NCBI GenBank assembly: GCA_947446285.1
Contig: CANFGH010000002.1
Span: forward strand, 72,000-108,978
DNA: 36,979 nucleotides
Direction: 5' to 3'
From: Chloroflexota bacterium
GTDB lineage: Bacteria; Chloroflexota; UBA11872; UBA12225
This document shows positions 8,264 to 16,760 of this stretch, piece after piece. The notes beneath the pieces are model-generated. The model did no database searches. It was not told the origin of the DNA and was given only the letters and a program-made list of their open reading frames with translations. Position 1 is the first letter of the stretch. Each line of letters opens with the position of its first letter. The position numbers and the translations under genes are program-made.

Positions 8264-9325
8264 TCACGTGCGCAGCCGGGCGTACGGATCCGCCACGAAG
8301 ACTTTTCGATACACCTCAAGGTTCTCAAGGCACGCACCGGTCCCTCGCACCACGCACAACAGCGGGTCCTCGGCGATATGGACAGGAATCTTCGTCTCCT
8401 CGAAGAGACGTACGTCCAGCCCCCTCAGCATTGCACCACCACCGGCAAGAATGATCCCGGTGTCCATGATGTCAGCCAAGAGTTCCGGCGGGCATTCCTC
8501 GATTGATCGCTTCACCGCATCAACAATCAAACCAACCGGCCCGGCGATCGCTTCGCGGATTGCCTCGTCGGTGACCTCGATTTCCTTGGGCAGACCGGTC
8601 GCGAGGTCCCGACCCCGCATGAGGGATCGGAGGACTGTCGAGAGACTGTGGGCAGACCCGACGCTTATCTTGGTCGTTTCCGCGGTTCGTTCCCCGATGA
8701 GAAGGTCGAATTCCCGCCGGGCGAACTGGGTGATCTGCTCATCAATCTCGTCACCACCGATGCGGATCGAATGTGAGAGCACCACTCCACCCAAGGAGAT
8801 GATCGCGACCTCGGTGGTGCCACCCCCGATGTCGACAATCATGCTTCCCGCCGGCTCGTGAACTGGCAGGCCCGCACCAATCGCAGCGGCCATCGGTTCT
8901 TCAATGAGGTACGCCTCACGGGCACCTGCATTCACAGTAGCATCCTGAACAGCGCGCTTCTCGACTTCGGTCACGCCGGAAGGGACGCCGATGATGACCC
9001 GTGGTCGCGGAGTGATCGGGAATCGGTCATGAACCTTCCCGATGAAATACCGCAACATGTGTTCGACGGTCTCGAAGTCGGCAATGACCCCGTCACGTAG
9101 CGGACGGATGGCCACGATATTTGCCGGCGTGCGGCCAACCATCCGCTTGGCTTCGGTGCCTACCGTCAGGACCCGGCCGGTGCGCTTGTCCATCGCCACA
9201 ACAGAGGGTTCGGAGATCACCACACCCTTGTTGCGGACATACACCAAGGTATTCGCGGTCCCAAGATCAATGCCAATGTCCTTGGAGAACAAGCCAAGGA
9301 AAGCGCTCAACGGACCGGACATCAT
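8264..9325 (-). CDS. mreB: Rod shape-determining protein MreB
   Basis: MreB is the bacterial actin that forms membrane filaments guiding lateral wall synthesis. At 353 residues it has the expected length. Phosphate-1 motif DIGIDLGTANTLVYV, phosphate-2 motif MIVDIGGGTTEVAII and adenosine motif IILAGGGAMLRGLD are all present, as is the conserved ITPRPRVIIGVPSGVTEVEK. The start is a double ATG (9325 and 9322). The sequence just upstream, ACGAGCAGA, is the same as before the FtsA/PilM-like gene. It is the first gene of the mreBCD-mrdA-rodA series and is preceded by a 252-bp gap that should contain the promoter. Confidence 0.97.
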   Translation of the reverse strand: MMSGPLSAFLGLFSKDIGIDLGTANTLVYVRNKGVVISEPSVVAMDKRTGRVLTVGTEAKRMVGRTPANIVAIRPLRDGVIADFETVEHMLRYFIGKVHDRFPITPRPRVIIGVPSGVTEVEKRAVQDATVNAGAREAYLIEEPMAAAIGAGLPVHEPAGSMIVDIGGGTTEVAIISLGGVVLSHSIRIGGDEIDEQITQFARREFDLLIGERTAETTKISVGSAHSLSTVLRSLMRGRDLATGLPKEIEVTDEAIREAIAGPVGLIVDAVKRSIEECPPELLADIMDTGIILAGGGAMLRGLDVRLFEETKIPVHIAEDPLLCVVRGTGACLENLEVYRKVFVADPYARLRT

Positions 9326-9380
9326 TCTGCTCGTCGTGAACCCTTAGGCAAGGGCAGATCCATCAAACGCGGTGAGGCAT

Positions 9381-9409
9381 CCCCTCTCCCGCCACCGCAG
9401 GTGAGGAGC
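9381..9409. repeat. Diverged REP-like repeat, copy C
   Basis: CCCCTCTCCCG followed by a short variable segment and GGTGAGGAG resembles the left and right halves of copy A (7825-7853) with an added base between them. It lies 56 bp upstream of mreB. The identity is weaker than between copies A and B. Confidence 0.3.
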
Positions 9410-9577
9410 AATGCGTGGGGACTTGCCGACGACACGGAACCCCGGAACCGAGGTCATCTCGTCCGTACCGGTTCCACGTGCCGACCGCGATACCCGTCCT
9501 TCAAGTGTACCGTCCACGGTCCCGCGGCCAAACCTTCCTCCTCTCTTCTGGTTGCGGGGAAGGCGCGGCCGATGGGA

Positions 9578-10297
9578 TCAATTGTCGGTGCGCCCGTGAA
9601 GTGCGTATGCTTCGGCGTACTGCTTTGGCGTGTTGAGGTTCAATAGGGCCATCTCATCACCAGTGTCAAAGGTGTGAACCGCAGCCTCGTGTCGAAAAAT
9701 CACCGCACGCAAGCCAAGTGTGGCTTCGTTGATCCCGAACAGATCATCACGCAACAACGGGGAAAAGATCGTCGGATGCCCGCGGCGCCCCAGCGCTCCG
9801 GCAATCGTGACCAATCGGCCATCATTCCGGCCGGTGCCATCCAGGTGATTGGCGACGACAGTCTGGATTACCGATGCCGGACGAGGTTGGTCAACCCCGG
9901 TAATGAGCGTGTGCCGACCCTCGGGAACCCCGCTCAATCCGGCCACCACCGATCCCGACTTCCCAGCTTCCCAGTCTCGATTGACGACTATCGTGACCCG
10001 CTCGTCACCCGTGACGGACGCCATGACCTCCTCCGCACGATGACCGACCACCACCACAATCCGTTCCAAGCGAAGCACAGGGACGCCGGGGCCATGATGG
10101 GCCGGAGCTGGCGGAATGCGCAGGAGTTCCGAGACCACATATGACGCGAGTGGTTGACCCTGCCACGGCAGGAGTGCCTTGGGTGCCCCCATCCGTGTCG
10201 ATGCCCCTGCAGCCAAGACCACCGCGACGACCGGACACACATCGCTTGCGTGAGGCCGGATGCGAGGGGCAGTTGCGCGTGCGGAGCCATTATCCAT
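9578..10297 (-). CDS. MobA/MocA-like nucleotidyltransferase
   Basis: This NTP-transferase-fold protein resembles MocA (molybdopterin cytidylyltransferase) and related MobA-like enzymes, which transfer a nucleotide to a cofactor or sugar phosphate. The signature VLAAGASTRMGAPKALLPW lies near residue 30 and provides the nucleotide-binding loop and the conserved Lys. TLITGVDQPRPASVI corresponds to the metal-binding D-x-P region. GRRGHPTIFSPLL is the typical substrate-loop segment of MocA-like proteins. The protein has 239 residues, with a start at ATG 10297 giving about 20 residues before the fold. Its start is only 30 bp from the divergent glycosyltransferase start. No molybdenum enzyme or cofactor gene is in the window, so the substrate is open and a sugar-nucleotide role is an alternative. 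Confidence 0.8.
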   Translation of the reverse strand: MDNGSARATAPRIRPHASDVCPVVAVVLAAGASTRMGAPKALLPWQGQPLASYVVSELLRIPPAPAHHGPGVPVLRLERIVVVVGHRAEEVMASVTGDERVTIVVNRDWEAGKSGSVVAGLSGVPEGRHTLITGVDQPRPASVIQTVVANHLDGTGRNDGRLVTIAGALGRRGHPTIFSPLLRDDLFGINEATLGLRAVIFRHEAAVHTFDTGDEMALLNLNTPKQYAEAYALHGRTDN

Positions 10298-10327
10298 CGT
10301 TCCGCATGGTACTCGGGAAATCCGGTG

Positions 10328-11296
10328 ATGCCTGACCGAACCACCGCTGCTATTGGACCCACATCGGACACCAATCCCGAAGATGGGTCATTGGTCGACG
10401 TCACTGTCGTCGTCGTCAGTTACAACTCCCGCAACTGGTTGGAACGTTGCCTCGACCCTGTCATCCACCAATCAGGTGATGTTGCCGGGCTCGAAGTGAT
10501 CGTCGTCGACAACGCCTCCACTGACGGGTCCGCCTCGTTCGTGCGGGAACGTTTCCCGGGTGTCAAGGTGATGGAGAGCAATGTCAACCTCGGTTTCGGG
10601 GCCGGGTGTAACCGTGCATTCGCAGTAGCACGAGGCAGAACCATCATCCTCGTCAATCCGGACTGCGAACTTCAGCCAGGCACAATCGGCGCTTTCCACC
10701 AGTTCCTCCGGGATCACCCGCGGATTGGCGCAGCCGGGGGACGGCTTGCGTATGGTGACGGATCCTTCCAGCACGCCGCGTTCCGGTTCCCGAGCTTGGC
10801 ACAGGTCTTCCTTGACTTCTTCCCCCTCAATTGGCGACTGACCGAGTCTCGATTGAACGGCCGCTATCCTCGCACGATCGACGCCATCGCGTTTGAATGT
10901 GATGCGGTCCTCGGCGCGCTTATGGCCATTCGTCGAAACGCCATCGTGGGCACAGGAGGCTTCGACGGACGCTACTTCATGTACGTTGAAGAGATTGACT
11001 GGTGCAGGCGTCTCCGTGCGTTCGGATGGGAAATCTGGCACTGCCCCGACGCCATAGGCATCCATCACTCGGGCCAAAGTACGCGTACCGTCGCGGCGCG
11101 CATGTTCGTGGAGTTGCACCGGAGCCGCCTTCACTACTTCCGCCGGTACTGGCCTCCCGCGACGGTCGTCATCGCCCGAGGGATCACATGGATCGGGTGT
11201 GCCCGGGAAATCGTACGCCTAAAACGCCGTACACCGGATGACGCCTCGCGTGAACGGATCCGTGGATGCCGTGAGGTGATGCGCCTTGTCGCCTGA
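10328..11296 (+). CDS. Family 2 glycosyltransferase (rhamnosyltransferase-like)
   Basis: This inverting GT-A transferase probably adds a sugar to a lipid-linked surface glycan. From ATG 10328 the protein is 322 residues. DVTVVVVSYNSRNWLERCL begins the Rossmann-like half, then VIVVDNASTDGS, NVNLGFGAGCNRAF and the metal-site equivalent LVNPDCEL. The acceptor half contains GGFDGRYFMYVEEIDWCRRL with the acidic base region, and HHSGQSTR near the end. These match the wbbL/rhamnosyltransferase branch of GT2. Longer open frames starting near 10154 run antisense through the divergent gene and are rejected. The 3' end overlaps the next gene by 11 bp, and it is a close relative of that gene's C-terminal half. 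Confidence 0.88.
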   Translation: MPDRTTAAIGPTSDTNPEDGSLVDVTVVVVSYNSRNWLERCLDPVIHQSGDVAGLEVIVVDNASTDGSASFVRERFPGVKVMESNVNLGFGAGCNRAFAVARGRTIILVNPDCELQPGTIGAFHQFLRDHPRIGAAGGRLAYGDGSFQHAAFRFPSLAQVFLDFFPLNWRLTESRLNGRYPRTIDAIAFECDAVLGALMAIRRNAIVGTGGFDGRYFMYVEEIDWCRRLRAFGWEIWHCPDAIGIHHSGQSTRTVAARMFVELHRSRLHYFRRYWPPATVVIARGITWIGCAREIVRLKRRTPDDASRERIRGCREVMRLVA

Positions 11297-13256
11297 CACC
11301 CAGCCCGCATCGGGCCATGGCCGTCCAACCCACAAAAATGATGCGGAAAACGATAGCCGGATCCTTGCGTGCATCCTGACCCGCAACGAAGCGAGGCACA
11401 TCGAGGCGTGCCTCAATTCGGTGTCGTGGACCCACGCCCAGATGGTGGTCGACTGCGGAAGCACCGATGCCACAACCAACCTTGCCCGCGCCCGCGGGGC
11501 AATCGTGCTGCATCGAGACTGGGATGGGTGGGCCGGGCAACGGACGTTCGCGATCACTGAAGCCTCCCGCCGGGGTTACCGTTGGATCTTCTTTGTCGAT
11601 GCCGATGAACGCATTCCGCCAGAGTTGGCCTCCGAAGCGACCCGTGTTGTCGAGAAAAGTGACGCTGCTCACGCCTCCGGGCACACGACCGCTCCCGTCG
11701 GGTTCTGGGTGCCCCGACGAAACATCATCGCCGGCAAATGGGTGCGCCACGCAGGTTGGGATCCCGACTACCAGTTGCGCCTCTTCCGCACGGACCGCGG
11801 GCGCTATGACCCAGCGCGACCGGTCCATGAACTCGTCCTGCTTGACGGACCAGACGCCCACCTCGAGGCACGCCTCATTCACTACAACTACGACGACTGG
11901 CAACACTTCTGGTTCAAGCAACAGCGGTATGCGCGTATGGAGGCTGCCGCTCGCGTATCCCGTGGACAGCGCGTCCGCCCCCATAACTTTGTCCTGCAAC
12001 CCTGGCGCGAGTTCTGGCGCCGGTACGTCACCCTGCAGGGTTGGCGCGCCGGCGCCCATGGTGTCATCCTTGCCGTCCTGCTGGCAATCGCCGAACTCCA
12101 GACCCTTCGGCTTGCTTGGGCAACGGGCCGTACCCGCTTAAACCCGGAAGGCGCTGAGGTGGGCGTGGCCCCGGCTTCCTCTCGCAAAAGAGCGGGCGCA
12201 GACGCAGGTGACCGTACTACCGACGGAGACTCCAGGTCAGCCGTGACGGTAAGCGATGACACAACCTCACGCGTCCCAGATCCAGTGCCGTCTGACCTGC
12301 CCGATTTCGGTAATCATCCGCCCGATACCGTCGCCGTCATCGTCAGTTACAACGTCGCGGCCCTCATGCACGAATGTCTGGCATCGATAGCCAACGCGGC
12401 CGAAACGGGAGGCATCACCGTCCAGGTCGTCGTCATCGACAATGCTTCAACCGACCACAGCATCGATGTCGCCCGGGCAACACCCGGAACGACAGTAGTC
12501 GCCAACACCTGCAATGTCGGTTTCGGCGTCGCCTGCAACCAAGGCATCGCCATCGCCCGGGCGATCGGAAGCCAACACGTTCTGTTCCTGAATCCGGATG
12601 CACGCCTCGCACCCGACGCGCTAGCAGCCCTCCGAAATGCCCTTGCCACGAGTCCAAGACATGCGATTGCTGGTCCAGACCTCCGGTTTCCCGACGGGCG
12701 ACCGCAACCTCCTCGTCGACGCTTCCCCAACCTTGCGACCCTTCTGGTGGAAAGCACTCCCCTCCAATGGCGCGGAGGTGGAATCGATGGATCGCCCGGA
12801 TGGCCGATTATCGAACCGATCATTCGCCGGTACCAGTGCGCTGACCTACCCGATGTCCCAGGGACAGTCGACTGGATCTCCGGTGCGTGCCTGCTTGTCC
12901 GGGCAGCTGCACTCGCTGCCGTCGGGGGATTTGATCCAGCATTCTTCCTCTACTTTGAGGAAACCGACCTTGCGCGACGATTGCGACGTTCCGGTTGGAC
13001 CTGCACCTACGCACCTGAAGCCCATGTCTTTCACCATCGATCACAAAGTGCCGACCAGAACGTTGGCGCGCGCGACCGCCATTACTACGCCAGCAAGATG
13101 ACGTACGCAGCACGCACTCTGGGAAAGCCGGTGGCTGCCCTGGTGCGGGCCGAACACGTGGTCCTGTTCGGTATGGAGGCACTCTGGCAAGCGTTTCGGG
13201 GCAACCGTGCTGACGCTAGGCGGTACGTCGCCCTGGTTCGGAACCTTGTCGGGTAA
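11286..13256 (+). CDS. Two-domain GT2 glycosyltransferase fusion
   Basis: Two complete GT2 domains are joined in one 656-residue protein. Domain 1 (about residues 14-275) has ILACILTRNEARHIEACLNS, VDCGSTDATTNLA and the metal motif FFVDADERIPPEL. It resembles WaaE/KdtX-type beta-glucosyltransferases and ends with a hydrophobic segment (GVILAVLLAIAELQTL). A low-complexity Asp/Pro/Ser-rich linker (about 285-340) follows. Domain 2 (about 345-656) has VAVIVSYNVAALMHECL, VVVIDNASTDHS, NVGFGVACNQGI, LFLNPDARL and GGFDPAFFLYFEETDLARRL, and is rhamnosyltransferase-like. The start is TTG 11286, preceded by AGGTGA with 6-nt spacing inside the end of the upstream gene, so the two are translationally coupled. 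An in-frame TGA at 11277 excludes a longer start. It ends 19 bp from the convergent GT9 gene. Confidence 0.88.
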   Translation: MSPDTQPASGHGRPTHKNDAENDSRILACILTRNEARHIEACLNSVSWTHAQMVVDCGSTDATTNLARARGAIVLHRDWDGWAGQRTFAITEASRRGYRWIFFVDADERIPPELASEATRVVEKSDAAHASGHTTAPVGFWVPRRNIIAGKWVRHAGWDPDYQLRLFRTDRGRYDPARPVHELVLLDGPDAHLEARLIHYNYDDWQHFWFKQQRYARMEAAARVSRGQRVRPHNFVLQPWREFWRRYVTLQGWRAGAHGVILAVLLAIAELQTLRLAWATGRTRLNPEGAEVGVAPASSRKRAGADAGDRTTDGDSRSAVTVSDDTTSRVPDPVPSDLPDFGNHPPDTVAVIVSYNVAALMHECLASIANAAETGGITVQVVVIDNASTDHSIDVARATPGTTVVANTCNVGFGVACNQGIAIARAIGSQHVLFLNPDARLAPDALAALRNALATSPRHAIAGPDLRFPDGRPQPPRRRFPNLATLLVESTPLQWRGGGIDGSPGWPIIEPIIRRYQCADLPDVPGTVDWISGACLLVRAAALAAVGGFDPAFFLYFEETDLARRLRRSGWTCTYAPEAHVFHHRSQSADQNVGARDRHYYASKMTYAARTLGKPVAALVRAEHVVLFGMEALWQAFRGNRADARRYVALVRNLVG

Positions 13257-13275
13257 TCAGGCCTCGTTACCGCGA

Positions 13276-14322
13276 TCATGCAGGCGTGAATGTCTCTGCG
13301 ATGGCGGCAATCACCTCGTCAACCGCCGGCCAGATCACGCCCTCGGAAGCGACACGGCCCGCATGAGGCCATGAAGCGCCGGGAGTACCCCCACACACCC
13401 GCACGATTGGACCGCGGGGACGCCAGACCGCAGGATCTGTCGGTCCAAAGATTGCGACCGTGGGCACCCCAAGCCCAGCAGCCAGGTGCGCAATACCCGA
13501 GTCGTTTGCAATGACGCCAGACGCATCGGCAAATAGGCGTGCAACTTCCGCGAGAGACCGTCCCCGGATCACCCAGACCATCTGGCGTGACATCGCGGTG
13601 GTGATGGCCGTGACCGCCGGGCCATCCGCCTCTCCCTCGAGAACCATCACCTTGTACCCCTGACCCACCAGGTCACGGATCAATGCGTGCCAACTCAGGG
13701 CCGGCCAACACTTCCTCGCACTTCCACTCCCGGGATGCACAACAACGCAACGACCTTCGACAAAGTCTTCAGCGCCCGACCACTGATCATCAAGGGAGGC
13801 AACCGCGCTGGATTGCTTGATCCACGGTGAAGCATCCCAACCCGCGGGCAAGACGCCTCCAACCGGTTCGATGGTGCTGGCAAGCCAGTCCGCAACATGC
13901 GTTCGATTGCTGGCCGGAGGAAACGGAGGTGCGACGACCACGCATCCCACACCCCGCGCCCTCAGCCGGTCTGCGATGTCGAGACTGGCTTGGGTCCACA
14001 CCACTGCGTGCGTCACCGAGGCCCAATCGAAACCTACGTCAGTGACAGAAACGAAATTACCGCCGTTCTGAAAGCGGTCATCATCACCGAGATAGAGATC
14101 GGCGATTGATTGGGTATCAGGACGGATGATCCGGAGGGGACCAGGCACCGATGAGGCGATGAATTGCGCCGGACCAGATGGCGAGGCTACGACAATCGAC
14201 CCGGAGGGGTTGGCACGCCGGATTGCCTGCCACGAGGGAATGCCCAGCAGTACGTCGCCAAGGGCACCGGCCCGGACCCCAAGTATGGTCCCAGTCACCA
14301 GACGCGTCCCATCATCGCTCAC
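13276..14322 (-). CDS. Family 9 glycosyltransferase (heptosyltransferase-like)
   Basis: This GT-B fold enzyme resembles ADP-heptose transferases of the WaaF/WaaC family. The N-terminal motif is ILGVRAGALGDVLLGIPSW. The nucleotide-binding half carries CVVVHPGSGSARKCWPALSW and IANDSGIAHLAAGLGVPTVA, then IFGPTDPAVWRP, which are the family hallmarks. The protein is 348 residues and starts at GTG 14322 without a good Shine-Dalgarno. The start is 35 bp after the AccB-like stop, so it is probably the last gene of the long minus-strand series. The donor need not be heptose: in organisms without lipopolysaccharide this family serves other surface glycans. Confidence 0.87.
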   Translation of the reverse strand: MSDDGTRLVTGTILGVRAGALGDVLLGIPSWQAIRRANPSGSIVVASPSGPAQFIASSVPGPLRIIRPDTQSIADLYLGDDDRFQNGGNFVSVTDVGFDWASVTHAVVWTQASLDIADRLRARGVGCVVVAPPFPPASNRTHVADWLASTIEPVGGVLPAGWDASPWIKQSSAVASLDDQWSGAEDFVEGRCVVVHPGSGSARKCWPALSWHALIRDLVGQGYKVMVLEGEADGPAVTAITTAMSRQMVWVIRGRSLAEVARLFADASGVIANDSGIAHLAAGLGVPTVAIFGPTDPAVWRPRGPIVRVCGGTPGASWPHAGRVASEGVIWPAVDEVIAAIAETFTPA

Positions 14323-14357
14323 GGAACTGCCCGTCTGGTGCTTCGCGCGGAGATGAC

Positions 14358-14852
14358 CTACACCGGGTGGACGACGGCAACCACGAGGCCATAGTCAACC
14401 GCCTGACCGTCGTGGATCCGCAGTTCAAGCCGACCGGCAACCGGGGACACCACCTCTCCCGCCATGCCGAGGGTCTCGATCACGCCGATCGGTGCCCCGA
14501 TTACCACTGTGGCGTCATCCACAGCGAGGTTCGGCCCACCTTCGGATCGCGCACGGTGGAAGAACCCTACCGAAGGTGACCGGATCTCGGTCACGTCTGC
14601 CTCACCAGATGAAACCATGGGGAAGTGACCGACTTCACCCGCTGCTCTTGGCACCGCGTCCCCACGTTCAGCCACAGAGCCGGTTGGACCTACGCCACCA
14701 ATCCCACGGACCACTTGGATCACGATGTCTCCATCCTCAAGCCGAACCTCCTCGACAAAAGTCCTGGTAACGGCCGTCATCACGGTCTCAAGATCCTTCC
14801 CCAGGATCACTGCAAGGCGCAAGGTGTCGGAGCGGTCCGTCGGTGTCGTCAT
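14358..14852 (-). CDS. AccB-like biotinyl-domain protein lacking the biotin lysine
   Basis: The 164-residue protein has the layout of the acetyl-CoA carboxylase biotin carrier: an N-terminal helical/strand region (about 10-48), a Gly/Pro-rich linker, then a biotinyl/lipoyl-type barrel (about 88-162). The barrel aligns directly with AccB: IRSPSVGFFHRARS against VRSPMVGTFYRTPS, and GQAVDYGLVV at the end. Where AccB has EAMKMM with the biotinylated Lys, this protein has ETLGM, with Gly129 at the Lys position. It therefore cannot be biotinylated at the canonical site. The gene lies 11 bp after efp, in the position accB takes in many pepQ-efp-accB-accC loci, but no accC follows. It may be a structural or regulatory derivative, or a decaying copy, although the reading frame and upstream AGGA are intact. 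Confidence 0.75.
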   Translation of the reverse strand: MTTPTDRSDTLRLAVILGKDLETVMTAVTRTFVEEVRLEDGDIVIQVVRGIGGVGPTGSVAERGDAVPRAAGEVGHFPMVSSGEADVTEIRSPSVGFFHRARSEGGPNLAVDDATVVIGAPIGVIETLGMAGEVVSPVAGRLELRIHDGQAVDYGLVVAVVHPV

Positions 14853-14863
14853 TGCCGTCCTGC

Positions 14864-15421
14864 CTACGCGCGTTCGATGTAGCTGCCGTCGCGGGTATCG
14901 ACCTTGATCCGGTCACCCGAGTTCACGAACAGGGGAACCTGAACGACGAGACCTGTCTCGAGGGTTGCCGGCTTGGTGCCACCGGTTGCAGTATCCCCCT
15001 TGAACCCGGGATCGGTCTGCACGATCGACATCACCATGTTCAGGGGCAACTCCACGCCGATCGCTTCCTCGCCATACAGGTTGATCTCCAGCTGGATCCC
15101 ATCCTTGAGGTAATTGACCGCGTCGCCAAGGATGTCCTTGGTGATGGGACGCTGCTCGTAGGTCTCCTGATCCATGAAGTGGTACATGTCTTCGTCGTTG
15201 TAGAGGTACGTCACTGGACGACGCTCAATGCGGATGCGCCGGAACTTCTCCGATGCGGAGAAAGTCTTGTCGAAGATGGCTCCGCTGCGAAGGTCGCGCA
15301 ACTTGAGGCGCGCCAACGCACCACCACGCCCGATCTTGATGTGCTGGAACTCAACGATGCTGCAGATCTTGCCGTCGAGTTCGATCCCGACTCCCTTGCG
15401 CAGTTCGCCAACTGTGATCAC
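14864..15421 (-). CDS. efp: Elongation factor P
   Basis: EF-P binds ribosomes stalled at polyproline and stimulates peptide bond formation. Start GTG 15421 (VITVGELRKG) gives 185 residues, the normal length, and GGAG lies 10 nt upstream; the longer frame to 15508 has no family match in its N-terminus. The three beta domains are complete, with late motifs LPLNMVMSIVQTDPG, KGDTATGGTKPATLETG and VNSGDRIKVDTRDGSYIERA. The tip of domain I reads HIKIGRGGALARLK. The residue that is lysylated in E. coli (KPGKG) is Arg32 here, as in the rhamnosylated EF-P class. No earP- or epmA-like gene is in the window. It sits between pepQ and the AccB-like gene. Confidence 0.95.
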   Translation of the reverse strand: MITVGELRKGVGIELDGKICSIVEFQHIKIGRGGALARLKLRDLRSGAIFDKTFSASEKFRRIRIERRPVTYLYNDEDMYHFMDQETYEQRPITKDILGDAVNYLKDGIQLEINLYGEEAIGVELPLNMVMSIVQTDPGFKGDTATGGTKPATLETGLVVQVPLFVNSGDRIKVDTRDGSYIERA

Positions 15422-15586
15422 GTTCGTCTGTCTCCAGTGATGTTCATGCGCACCCAGCGTCGCAGGGCGCCCGGGGAAACGGGCGGGGCACACGCCGATG
15501 GCCGGCAAGGCCGGCGCACATCAGTCTTCCTATGCAGCCAAAGTGTACGGGTCTCCCGGGAAGCCTCCTGTTGTATGGGTCGGACC

Positions 15587-16741
15587 TCAAACAGCCACAA
15601 CGGGTTGTTTGTGCGCGGTAGTCAGGACATGGCACCGCTGTTCACCAACCACGACGATGTCCTCGATGCGCACGCCTCCCCAACCGGGTAGGTAGATTCC
15701 AGGTTCGACCGTCACCACTGCGCCTACCGGAATCCGACTCGAACCACGTTCGGAACTGCTCAACCACGGAGGCTCATGGATCGCCATTCCAACCCCGTGG
15801 CCGGTCCCATGGCCGAAGCACGCCACCGGGTCAAATCCGGCACGTCCGATCGTGTCGCGGGCAAGTGCATCAGCCTCGATGCCGGTCATTCCCGCCCGCA
15901 ACCCATCCTCGCAGACCGTCTGCGCCGCCAAAACCGTCCGGTACACATTCCAGAACGTGGCATCCGGCTCACCCACAACGACCGTCCGCGTCATGTCAGA
16001 ACAGTAGCCGTCAACGACGCACCCCATGTCGATCACGATCGGATCACCCGGCTGGATTTCGCGGTTCCCCGGTCGGTGATGCGGCATGGCGCCATTCGGG
16101 CCACTCGCAACGATCGTTGGAAACGAGAGACCGGTCGCACCTGCCTCCCGCATTACCACCTCAAGACGCCATGCAATCTCGCGTTCCGTCATGCCGGGAC
16201 GCAATCCTGCGGTAACCGTTTCGATTGCCCGGTCACCGATCAGGACGGCACGGCGAATCCTCTCGACTTCAGAGGCATCCTTCACTTGGCGCAAGGGAAC
16301 CAGAAGCCCGGCCTCGCCCGAGATGGCGCACCCGGGGGCGTGTTGGGCCATCGAGGCGAGTAACCGCCGATGACCATCGACAGTCATGTCGTCCGACTCG
16401 ATTGCCAAGTGCGCGACACCGTGCTCCGACGCACGCTGTGCAATCGCTGCCCACGGCGACCCTGCAGGCTGGACGACGGTAAACGACGGTGACTGGACCG
16501 AAGCCTGTTCGACATAGCGGTAGTCGGTAAAGATCACCGCATCGGTCGCCGACACAAGGACCTGGCCCGCCGAACCGGTGAACCCGGTCAGGTAACGACG
16601 GTTGTCGGCTTGCGTGATGAGGATTGCATCGATTGAAGCCGTCCGCGCCGGGTCGGCGTTCAGGGCGGCAAGATGGCGCCTCAGTGCGGCCAGACGTGTC
16701 GCGCCCACGCCGGCGGAATGATCGCGGTTGAGCTCTGTCAT
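15587..16741 (-). CDS. pepQ: M24 family aminopeptidase/Xaa-Pro dipeptidase
   Basis: This is a dinuclear-metal peptidase of the pita-bread fold that removes residues N-terminal to proline. At 384 residues it has a creatinase-like N-terminal domain (ILITQADNRRYLTGFTGSAG) and a C-terminal M24 catalytic domain. Metal ligands are visible in VIDMGCVVDGYCSDMTRT (two Asp), FGHGTGHGVGMAIHE (His), VVTVEPGIYLPG (Glu) and VRIEDIVVV (Glu). It starts at ATG 16741, 19 bp after mltG, and is followed by efp after about 165 bp; the pepQ-efp pair is common. PepQ and PepP/YpdF-type specificities cannot be separated by eye. Confidence 0.92.
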   Translation of the reverse strand: MTELNRDHSAGVGATRLAALRRHLAALNADPARTASIDAILITQADNRRYLTGFTGSAGQVLVSATDAVIFTDYRYVEQASVQSPSFTVVQPAGSPWAAIAQRASEHGVAHLAIESDDMTVDGHRRLLASMAQHAPGCAISGEAGLLVPLRQVKDASEVERIRRAVLIGDRAIETVTAGLRPGMTEREIAWRLEVVMREAGATGLSFPTIVASGPNGAMPHHRPGNREIQPGDPIVIDMGCVVDGYCSDMTRTVVVGEPDATFWNVYRTVLAAQTVCEDGLRAGMTGIEADALARDTIGRAGFDPVACFGHGTGHGVGMAIHEPPWLSSSERGSSRIPVGAVVTVEPGIYLPGWGGVRIEDIVVVGEQRCHVLTTAHKQPVVAV

Positions 16742-16760
16742 GCCGGAATGATAGCCACGG

